Shown piece by piece: positions 55,422-64,000 of a stretch of DNA of 64,000 bases. The notes under the pieces are model-generated. The model was not told the DNA's origin. It saw nothing but the letters and a program-made list of their open reading frames with translations, and made no database searches. Both the position numbers and the translations under genes were made by a program. Location of the stretch: positions 1,798,001 through 1,862,000 of the forward strand of contig JAJUBI010000006.1 of assembly GCA_022419385.1 (NCBI GenBank), in the 5' to 3' direction. Source of the DNA: Paraconiothyrium sp. Pb-2020 (Eukaryota > Ascomycota > Dothideomycetes > Pleosporales > Didymosphaeriaceae). Every line of letters begins with the position of its first letter. The stretch's first letter is position 1.

Positions 55422-56246
55422 GATATCCGCAAGTACAAGCACTGTAGAATTTCTTTGGCATAATCACAGGTAGATATGCACGTCTCCATGTTGTCGGTCC
55501 ATGCGATGTAATTCCCCCTACCGTGAACAGGGGTAGTTCTGGACCGCGCCACGACTGGCCGGCTACATACGCACCGGAACCTAGGGTGAGACGTCGGTTC
55601 GTTTGGACCGACATATTCAAGCTTGGTCGGCCTCTGATACTGGTAACCATGTGCTGATCTGAGCCGATAAGGACGACATGGACCTCAACATCTTCGAAAG
55701 ATAAGGCTGCTTGGCTGCAGGACGATTGCGGTTACTGGCTACAGTTGCAATCGTCAATATCTTTTTAGTAACATATGTCTGTAGATTGATCAAAGGTTTA
55801 TAAATGTGAGCTGTCTATTGAGATGTTGATACGATGGATGAATCGTGTTAATGCTGCACACCGCCTGCAAGGATGCCTGTGGTAGGTGGTGAGCGGCGCG
55901 AGTCAAATCGAGCCCTTGGCCAGTCCAATATGACTCATTCGCTACATTGACCGTCATCACCATGTCCACCAAGCTGCATTCGCAAGTGCTCAAACTATCA
56001 CGTATGGGGCCGCAAAGGATTACGATCCGGTTTGACGTGGTTACCCCGGACCTCAGGTGCATGGTGCGGGGATAGATATGCAAATGCCACGTGATGGGCG
56101 GCTATCTGTCGGCCCTCCGACACTCGGTTGGAGCAAGCCGATAAGGACAATGGAGGAACGCGCCTTGTCTTGACTTGCAGTCATAGGGATACTTCATTCT
56201 GTGAGGTACCAACATCGGTACAACCAACCCGAGACAGCAGCGTACA
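55422..56246. promoter_or_regulatory. Divergent promoter of Fur-type permease and Zn2Cys6 regulator
   Basis: Within 825 bases are three GATAAG motifs on the plus strand (55666, 55700, 56140), two of them in the same longer context CCGATAAGGAC. There are also two CGG-type inverted repeats: GTCGGT-N8-ACCGAC at 55593-55612 and TGTCGG-N4-CCGACA at 56107-56122, with a further TGTCGG near 55492. GATAAG is the AreA/NIT2 site. The CGG pairs are candidate sites for a Zn2Cys6 dimer, possibly the adjacent regulator itself. Confidence 0.6.
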
Positions 56247-58664
56247 ATGGAGACCTCTTCATCGGCTCAATCACCTCCCTCGAGTGCTCGACAAGCTACT
56301 GCACCTCGACGAGTTCGTGCAGCCCTAGCTTGCCAACGTTGTAAGGGCCGCAAGCAAAAAGTAAACCGCCGAGCGCATTTTTGGACGAAGATGGCTTCTG
56401 ACCAGTCAACAGTGTGAAGGCGGGCAGCCCGCATGTAGATCATGCATTAAAGCGGGCATTACTTGTGTATATGAACCTACACTGAGGCCTCGCTATCCCG
56501 GAGGCAAGATGTTGTATGGACTGTTAGAACTTATTTATGGTAGCGTTGACCTCGGGCAGATATATCAACGCGCTTGAAGAGAGAATCGCATTTCTTGAAG
56601 CACAGTTGCCTGAACATAGGCGTGACCATTTCAGTGGAACGGAAGTTTCTAACAGCCCAGCTCAGCCACTCGAAGCTAGTAGCACTTTATATGATGGCAT
56701 GCGAACCGAACCCCAGTTCGTTGAGGAAGAGGACTCAACTGTTGTTGATGGCGTAGCTTATCTCTCTCTATGTGCATCTGGCACCACAGATACTGCTCCA
56801 GAGCCCTTCTACATGGGATCAAGCTCAGGCGCGACTATTGCTCGCCTCATACAGTCGGCAATCTTTAATGGTAGAAAAGCTCCAAGTGCGCCGGGGCGGC
56901 GCGAGACACTCCGTTCTAACAGTGTGAGCTCCTTCGGCTCATCGATACCAACACCAAGCTTGGCAAGCGGATTATATCCGTACCCACATCCTACTCAGGC
57001 CGATCGTCTGTTTTCCGTTTTCTTCAATCGCATGCACACTAAGTGGCCGATACTAGACAGAATGGTGTACGAGAAGGTCTACGAACGCCAATACGATCAA
57101 GCCTCGCTTCCGGTTGTTGAAAGGTGTACTCTTCATCTCATCTACGCTATTTCGGGGAGATTCCTCCAGTTAACTAAGCAGCAAGGTGTTGATGTGGACC
57201 CTGAAGCTCATTTCGCAGCTGCAATTGAGCAGATGGACTACATCATGGAACGACACAACACCTTGACCGTCCAATTTCTGGCTTTACTCGCAATTTACGG
57301 CCAGCGGTCTCCGTATGGAGCAGGCGTTTGGTCGCAAGTGAGATACGCTATGACTCTGTGTGTCGAGCTTGGAATGCATCGGAAAGCAACAGCCAACTCA
57401 CCGCAGCGAGACCCGCGCGATTTGGAAGTGCGGAGGCGAATCTTCTGGGCGTGTTATTGTCTAGATCGACTAACGAGCATGCTTCTTGGTCGAACGTTTG
57501 CTATCGCAGATCATGATATAAACGTTGAGGTAAGCCCGGTATGACTTACTGCAATTTAGGAGAACTAACAGATCGCAGTTACCCAGTAGTGACGTTGCCT
57601 TCCGGGATCTCACCTCAACTCATAGTTCCGCGGACCATGGGCCTTGTCAAAGCAACATTATCCCCTTCATCCATGATATCAAACTTCGAAAGCTACAGTC
57701 AAAGATTCAGCGTACGGTTTTCCGTGTGGACCTTGACCAGAACTCATATTCCCCGGAGGATAAAGCTTGTGAGGATGCTGAAGTTGAGGCAATTCGCCAG
57801 CAGCTTGACATCTGGGTGAACAGTATTCCGACTGCAGCTCCTGCAAATCAGGACGTGGCGCGGTGGATGTATGAAACCGAGTCCAGTACGGATTCTGGCT
57901 CGTGCAACTACTTTACATTGCAGTACCATAAAGCAATTCTCTCACTTTACACCAACGTATTACCTACTTTATCCGTGGACGATCATCGATTCGTAACCTG
58001 CGCGCAATCAGCAGCATCAATGTGTTCGACATACAAACGCCTTAATCAGCTTAAAGTGCTCTCATTCACGATTATTGCCCTGCATTCTTGCTTTGTTGCT
58101 GGCTTGACTCTGGTTTATTGTTTATGGCGAGATAAAAGACTTTTTAGCTTCGACCTTTTGGAAGCTACGCGAGCATGCACAACATGCCTCACCATCTTCG
58201 GCGAGAGGTGGCCTGGAGCGTCCAGATACAGCGAAATATTTGAAACGTTACAAGGTAGCGTCATCCGTGCGATCATGGAGCCGAAGCCGAGCAGAAACCT
58301 CGGAAGGGATCTGGACATGTTGATCGAACCTGCCACCTCTAAGTTCGGCGCTCCGAATCAAGCAGATCCTCTTCTAGGAGCAGTTAAGGACGTGTTCATG
58401 GAGGTTGACGAAGATGTACCGGGTGGCGGCCAAGGTTGGCGCCTGTTTACTGAGATGGTGCAATCGGATATTCAGGTGCCCGAACTGATGGCGGGAGAAA
58501 GGTCCAAGGCTGCGGAAACCACAAATAACAATTTCCTGACATCATACTGGAGTAACGTAAGTGCTGGGCCCCTAAATAACTTGACCGAATCTTTCCAGCT
58601 TGAGCAGGGCGGTCCTGGGGATCAAGGAGCTTGGGACCATGAATTCTTCGCTGGTTATGACTAA
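56247..58664 (+). CDS. Zn2Cys6 fungal transcription factor (cluster regulator)
   Basis: Four exons, 56247-56360, 56413-56510, 56560-57529 and 57579-58664, give 755 aa. The zinc cluster is ALACQRCKGRKQKCEGGQPA followed by CRSCIKAGITCVYEP, spacing C-x2-C-x6-C-x6-C-x2-C-x6-C. A coiled-coil dimerisation helix follows (YINALEERIAFLEAQLPE). The middle homology (fungal_trans) region includes HPTQADRLFSVFFNRMHTKW, MTLCVELGMHRKATANSP and RRRIFWACYCLDRLTSMLLG. The second intron uses a weak GTTGTA donor, so the linker after PRYPGGK is slightly uncertain. Its place between permease and hydrolase genes, sharing a promoter with one permease, suggests it controls this cluster, but no target can be proven from sequence. 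Confidence 0.9.
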
Positions 58665-58730
58665 GTTCAGTCATTTAGTCTTCGATATGATTGAGATACA
58701 ACTTTGTTATGTACGTTTTATCCTCCCAAT

Positions 58731-59835
58731 TCATGCTAATTTGCCTTTTTTATACGGATGGTGGAGTATGAATGCCTCTGCGATTTCACTCCTCGTAGCC
58801 ACCCATACTCCTTCTTTCTTCCCAATTTCCTCCACAAACTTCTTTAAAGCAGCAAATCTACCAGGCCTACCAATAATTCGGCAATGAAGTCCGATTGTCA
58901 TCATCTTAGGCATGCCCTTTTCTCCCTCCTCATATAGCACATCGAACGCCCCCTTGATGTGATCATAAAATCCAGTAGGATCACGGAACCCAGGACCGGC
59001 CAGCAAGAACTTATAATCATTCGTATCGTAGGCGTATGGAAGCATTAGCTGTCCTTTTGGGTTATCAGAGTCCCGTTCTATGGCCAGGTCTGTCCAAAAA
59101 GGCAAATCGTCAGCGTAGGTGTCAGAAGTCCACAGGAGCTCTTCGCCCATCTCTTGATAGACCTGAGGAACAAGAGTACGGCTATGCGGTGAGTTACGGC
59201 CGTAGTACCAGCCCTTTGGGACGTAGCCAGAGAGTGACTTCAGCGACTCGATGCCCTTTCTGATGTACTCTTTCTCCTTCTCAATTGGGAAGTCGTGATA
59301 ATCGACCCAGCGATAGCCACTGAAGCTGTCAGCCTCTATCTCCTCCATATTACGATGTTAATGCACTTACTGGCTCGCAATTTCATGTCCCTCGTCGACG
59401 CACCGCTTCACAACCGCAGGATTCTCCTCTACGGCCTGAGCCACAGCATAGAGCGTAAACTTCATCTTTTTGTCATTGAACAACCTGAAGAGCCTCCAGA
59501 AGCCAGCTCTGCTGCCATACTCGTATTCGCTCTCTACGCTAACGTTTCGCTCGTTCGTACGCAGACCACCTAGAGGGTTTTCTCGCAGGTTTTGTTCGGC
59601 GAAGCCATCGCCACGCATTACGGATCTTTCACCACCCTACATGACTGATTGAGCTTCCAGACTACGAAACCAATCAGAATCTGTCATACTTCCCACATAC
59701 CTCTTCATAATTGATAACGAAAGAAACTGCAATTTTGGCACCGTTCGGCCACTTCGGGTTGAGACCTTCTTCTCCGTAACCTTGAAAGTCACGCTCATAA
59801 TCGTAATCTGGGTGGGGATGGTAGGCAGGAGGCAT
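58731..59835 (-). CDS. PuuE-type allantoinase-like NodB-fold hydrolase
   Basis: Three exons, 59835-59701, 59636-59371 and 59319-58731, give 329 aa. The protein follows the PuuE family (metal-independent allantoinase of purine degradation, polysaccharide-deacetylase fold) almost block by block: YERDFQGYGEEGLNPKWPNG, AKIAVSFVINYEEGGERSVM, VESEYEYGSRAGFWRLFRLF, GHEIASHGYRWVDYHDFPIE, GWYYGRNSPHSRTLVPQVYQ, SDTYADDLPFW, MLPYAYDTNDYKFLLAGPGF and KMMTIGLHCRIIGRPGRFAA. No signal peptide is present, so it is intracellular and not a wall chitin deacetylase despite the shared fold. The regulator is its convergent neighbour. Substrate could be allantoin or a related cyclic ureide. Confidence 0.88.
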
Positions 59836-60555
59836 GTTGACAAGAAAGCCAAGATTAGTCGGATATACTACAATGAAGCTCAACAGAATTGATGAGATGA
59901 AGAGTGCACTGGTGTAGAGCTTGAAGGAGCAGCCTTATCCTTATAGTTGGATCACAGACGCTGCTCGATTCGGCACTCCGAGACTGCTTCCGCAATTCGG
60001 GTCCTCAAATCTCATCATTGCTTATCGCACATATGCTGGTTCAGACTACGTGGGACCCGCTATCGCGAACGCTTCGGAGCACGACTTCCTCTCACGAGAG
60101 ACTGGATCGGGGCACTCACAAGGGTGTCGGCTTACAGCACCAAAGCCGACGATCGATGCGTGCATGATCTGCGCTTGATAAGACGATAGCAACCATGGAT
60201 GCATACAGCCGATCTGGTCGCAACACCAATCGGGTCCTCGTGCCCCGCTGGCTGTGAACCCCGCATACCGTGAGTATGGGAAGAGTGACAGAATGACAGG
60301 CATCTAAGACACCCAATGTGAAGAGTTGGTTAAGAAAGTGCCCCCTCAGAAAACGACTCTAAAAGCACGTATGAAGACATGGAGATATCATGAATGAAAT
60401 TACACCTCTTCCAGATGTACGATCCTTAAGCCGATGCTGTGCTACGCTATGCTATGGCACACCCGATATGCGATATAATGCTATATACCAATGCCTATGT
60501 TACAAAAAGAACGCCTGCTTGCCAAATCTCTACCATCTCAAACATTCCACCTCAT
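59836..60555. promoter_or_regulatory. Promoter region of the PuuE-type gene
   Basis: Three GATAAG motifs (CTTATC at 59934 and 60021, GATAAG at 60177) and an 8-bp inverted repeat GTCGGCTT-N9-AAGCCGAC at 60126-60150 lie within 350 bases upstream of the start. The rest is the 3' region of the MFS gene. No gene supported. Confidence 0.55.
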
Positions 60556-62380
60556 CTAAACCTTATTGACCTCGGCTTCTTTTGGTGTTTCTTGCACCTG
60601 CTGGGTCGAAGAACAGACGGTTTCGTCGTTGTCTTCCACATTGCTCTGCTTCGGGGATGTTGCTTTTAGATTGGTGTCTCCAATCCCAGCACACAGAACT
60701 AGATTCGTAGCTGCCGAAGCTGTATATAGAATGTATATATATCGGATCCCGGCGATGTAGGTATCAAGCACGAGCTCCATCTGCTTGTCATCGAAGCCTA
60801 GCTTGTCTAGCGAATAAGTTGACGAAGTGAGGTTTCGAAGTATCTCCGGTGTTATGAACGGAAGATGCGAGAGCCGTGCATCCAAGGTGTTGGCGAGGAT
60901 GGTTCCAGAAATTATCAGGCCAAAGGCACCGCCGATGGTACGTATGAAGTTGCGTAGCCCAGTAGCAACAGCTCTGTCGGAGTTACTTCCGTTTGCGAGA
61001 ATGGCCACGAGCGTTGACTGTAGAATGTTTCCAATGCCCATTCCCTCTACTAACAGCACAAGTACGATATGCCAGATCTTCGTGGAGCGGTTGAAAGCAC
61101 ATTTGAGGCCTGTGCCCAGTGTCCAGAGGATGAATCCCGACGCACAAATCCACCGATATCGTCCGCGCCTGGACATGATTTGGCCACTGACGATGCCCGT
61201 AAAGGAAGTCGCCAGTATGAGTGGTAAGAGCAGGGCACCTGACACCAGAGCTGAAAGCCCCAGAACCGACTGGAAGTATATCGGTAGGTAAAAGAAATTA
61301 CCGAAGAAGCACATGCCTGTAAAGAAGTTTTGGACATACAGCGCCCAGCAGTACGGATATTTGACCAGTCGCACTGGCATGATGGGAACCTGGGCGACCT
61401 TCCATTCGTGCAACACGAACGCTATAGCCGTACATCCGCCCACAGAGAGCATTGCAATGACAAGTGGTGAGTTCCAAGGATACTGCACGCCTCCGCCGGA
61501 GAGTGGTATGAGGATAAGCAGAACAGCGGCCAAGTTGAGAGCGATGCCGCCATAGTCGATCTTCTTAACTTTCTCCTTATAATTTCCCTTTTCGTACTTG
61601 AGAGGCAGAAAGAAAAAGATCAAGAGTGCGGCAGGTACGGCGAGCATTGGCACTATCCAGAAGACCCAGTGCCACGAGACAGAATCAACCAAAGCTCCAC
61701 CTACGAATGGCCCTGTACCATTCGCCAGCGCGATAACAGCTCCAAAAATGCCTAAACGTTGGTTAGCTCATTTGAATGGCCATGGGAAACGATTTACCTT
61801 GATATTTACCACGATCTTCGATAGTCACTATGTCGGATACAATGATCATGGCGAGGCTGTTGATGCCACCTCCCCCAATACCGGCTATAGAGCGAAAAGC
61901 GAACAGCATCTCTTGACTTCTCGAGAAACCACATCCGATGTCCCCCACAGCCAACAATGCTAGGCACAATAATAGGCAGTTTTTTCTTCCAAAGATGTCT
62001 GAAAGGCGTCCATTTATGAGCTGGAATGCGGTGGACGCTACAAGAAAAGAGCTTCCAATCCAAGATGTTGCGGTACCAGTATCAAGATCTGCTGAAATTG
62101 CTGGAATTGATGTGGATACGCTCGTGCTGTCGATGAAAGACACAAATAGTGCAACAGATAAGGCCGGAATAGCGATCAATAGTCTTTTCGGCGATAGAGC
62201 ATTCGTCTGGCCGCCTATGCTTCGGATGCTACTGGCATCACTCTCTGAGTGGGAAACCATTGAGTCAGGTCCTTCTCTGTGTGTGGCATCTTTTTCTGTA
62301 GAGTAAGGCTCATTATGTTTCCTTCCAGTAGTCCCTTTCTCGACATCTGGTGATATATCTCTTGCTTGCGTTGTGGACAT
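60556..62380 (-). CDS. MFS transporter, DHA2 (14-helix) type
   Basis: Exons 62380-61798 and 61751-60556, with a 46-base intron, give 592 aa. After a polar N-terminal tail come the helices. Motif A is GRLSDIFGRKNCLLLCLALL and motif C is NGTGPFVGGALVDSVSWHWV. Other family marks are LFVSFIDSTSVSTSIPAISA, AGIGGGGINSLAMIIVSDIV, FLPIYFQSVLGL-like FFYLPIYFQSVLGLSALVSG and GLRNFIRTIGGAFGLIISGT. DHA2 proteins are proton antiporters that export drugs, siderophores or metabolites. In this cluster it may export a product or toxic intermediate; that is inference. It is divergent from the amidase. Confidence 0.92.
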
Positions 62381-62840
62381 AGTGATAGTGTGACAATACA
62401 CGTGAGCAATATCTAGGTTACCTATCGCCTCAGTGCCCTAGTCCACGTAAAGATTCTGCAAGCGGTCTGCACATTCTTGCATCTGCAATATCTCGCAACA
62501 CACAATGCGGAGAAAGTCAATCACGAAATTCGGCAGAAATCCTTCCGATACGAGGCGATGATGCGATGGTGCCGAAGTGAGGAGCTTAGGGTAAAGCGTA
62601 ACCGCCCCAACCTTCCCCACAATTCCTTCGGCATGTCGGCCCACCTTGTTATCGATAAGACGAGTGGTATCCATCCCGACGGCGGTCCGACAATCCCATT
62701 CGTCTGACGAAGATGTAGCACACATGGGCGGCATAGTTGTCGCGGGAGTATAGGCCTTACCGACACATAGCCTAGTGCTATAGCAATTCGTCCACATCAC
62801 TGCCCGTTTTCTGTTCCGCCAATTTCACATCAGGGCGACA
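62381..62840. promoter_or_regulatory. Divergent promoter of MFS transporter and amidase
   Basis: Within 460 bases are a palindromic TTATCGATAA at 62649-62658 that contains GATAAG at 62654, TGTCGGCCC at 62634-62642 (the same nine bases start the inverted repeat at 56107) and CCGACA at 62687-62692. These match the elements in the other promoters of the cluster. Confidence 0.55.
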
Positions 62841-64000
62841 ATGGAGCCGTTCCGACTCACAGCGTCACAAGCGCAAGCCAAGTTCAAAGATGGCAGCTTG
62901 ACCGTGGAGCAATATGCGAAATCCCTCCTTGACCGTGTGGCAGAGCGCGATTCTACGGTGAATGCATGGGCATTTCTCAACCCAGAACTGGTGTTAGAGC
63001 GCGCTCGTGAGCTTGATGCCATTCCACGCAAACAGAGAGGACCACTGCACGGCGTAGCGATAGGCGTCAAGGACGTAATTCTCACCAAAGATATGCCGAC
63101 CCAATACAACTCTCCCATCTACGTGGATGATGCACCCAAGGTCGATGCCGCTAGCATCCAAATTTTGAGAGCAAACGGGGCGCTGATATTTGGTGAGCAA
63201 TCTACACTCGATAAGTTGGTCGGCATGAGCTCGCTTCATACCGATACATCTCATGTCGAAGCTATGGACCGCATAGCTGACGAGCTCGGACAGGCAAGAC
63301 TACTACTACTGAATTCGCAGCTACAGTAGTAGGACCCTCACATAAAGGTCCAAAAACCACCAATGCCCATGATCCATTGCGAACACCAGGTGGCTCCTCA
63401 TCTGGGTCCGGTGCCGCAGTTGGCGACCTCCAAGTTCCAATCGGCCTAGGCACTCAGACCGTGGGTAGCACAATCAGGCCGGGCTCTTTCAACGGCATCT
63501 ACGCCATGAAGCCAACGTGGAACTCGATATCACGCGAAGGTCAGAAGCTCTATTCGCTTATCTTCGATACCTTGGGGCTCTACTCGCGAAGCATTGAGGA
63601 CCTAAAGTTACTTCTCGACACATTTCAACTCGTCGATGACGAGATTGTGACACCCTTTAGTCTCAACGGCGCGAAATTCGCGCTTCTAACTCTACCCGCG
63701 CCCGAGTGGCCTGAGCCCGGACCAGGGACTGCTGCTGCTTTGGAGAAAGCCGCTGAGTTATTGCGTGCCCATGGCGCCGAAGTGGAAGAAATCACGCTGC
63801 CAGATGAGTTCAGACCAATGTACAGGTACCACCTGCAGGTTCTTTCCGGCGATGGTCGCGTAGCCTTTCTAGCGGACTACAGTCAAAACAAGGACAAGAT
63901 GCACGAGTCGTTGATTGAACATGTAGAGAACAAAGACAAGCACACACGACAGGATCAGTTGAGGGCTTTCGATGGACTGGCAGCTATGCGACCGAAGATT
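62841..64000 (+). CDS. Amidase-signature enzyme, 3' end outside window
   Basis: Exons 62841-63192 and 63294 to beyond 64000, split by a 101-base intron with a GTGAGC donor, a GCTGAC branch site and a CAG acceptor. Catalytic features are complete: Lys in LHGVAIGVKDVILTKDMPTQ, the Ser-cis-Ser loop in RTPGGSSSGSGAAVGDLQVP and the nucleophile Ser in GLGTQTVGSTIRPGSFNGIY. The family hydrolyses amides, ureas or carbamates (acetamidase, allophanate or other amidases). The N-terminus MEPFRLTASQAQAKFKDGSL has no signal, so it is intracellular. It would fit opening or hydrolysing a ureide or amide product in this cluster. About 354 residues are visible; the C-terminal part is missing. Confidence 0.9.

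Noticed and set aside
58731..59835. Chitin deacetylase for cell-wall modification
   Set aside because: No signal peptide or chitin-binding module, and the motif order follows PuuE rather than wall deacetylases.
1..64000. CRISPR arrays, operons with Shine-Dalgarno sites, rRNA or tRNA genes
   Set aside because: None were seen; intron-rich genes and fungal families make bacterial features irrelevant.

Overview
The window is nuclear DNA of a filamentous ascomycete, most likely a dothideomycete of the Pleosporales type. This rests on gene content and structure, not on a database match. Genes are single and densely packed on both strands. Most carry one to four short introns (about 46 to 110 bases) with GTRNGT-like donors, CTAAC/CTGAC-like branch sites and YAG acceptors. 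Families typical of filamentous fungi are present: Zn2Cys6 regulators, an RTA1-type membrane protein, an Egh16-like secreted protein, fasciclin and NCS1 permeases. No tRNA, rRNA, CRISPR array or intact transposon was found. All gene models below were joined by hand from splice signals and reading-frame phase. Only ATG starts were accepted.

Region 1 (1-17 kb) is mostly housekeeping: a tartrate/isopropylmalate-type dehydrogenase facing mitochondrial NAD-isocitrate dehydrogenase subunit 2 tail to tail, a methyltransferase-like gene, a pirin, a large orphan gene behind a perfect 22-bp palindrome, two small hypothetical genes and the GPI inositol-deacylase BST1. Region 2 (17-38 kb) is more accessory: an orphan multi-pass membrane protein, a GPI-anchored fasciclin protein, an alpha/beta hydrolase, a short Upc2-like Zn2Cys6 regulator with a 19-base exon, several small secreted proteins, an RTA1-family protein, a MITE-like inverted-repeat element, a ketopantoate-reductase-like enzyme and an Egh16-like secreted protein. 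Region 3 (38-49 kb) is again core: PNP oxidase, aspartokinase, the CTD kinase BUR1, a tiny complex I subunit, a Myb-like nuclear protein and an Old Yellow Enzyme.

Region 4 (about 51-64 kb) looks like a nitrogen-scavenging gene cluster. It holds a cytosine/purine-type NCS1 permease, a uracil/allantoin-type NCS1 permease, a divergent Zn2Cys6 regulator, a PuuE-type (NodB-fold) allantoinase-like hydrolase, a 14-helix MFS transporter and a divergent amidase-signature enzyme that runs off the right edge. Three of its four promoter regions carry both GATAAG motifs (AreA/GATA-type nitrogen control) and GTCGG/CCGAC half-sites, often as inverted repeats; the fourth has a GATAAG motif only. The inference is that the cluster imports a nucleobase, ureide or hydantoin-like compound and opens or hydrolyses its amide bonds under control of the local regulator. 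The substrate is not known from sequence. This is the best candidate in the window for an undescribed system.
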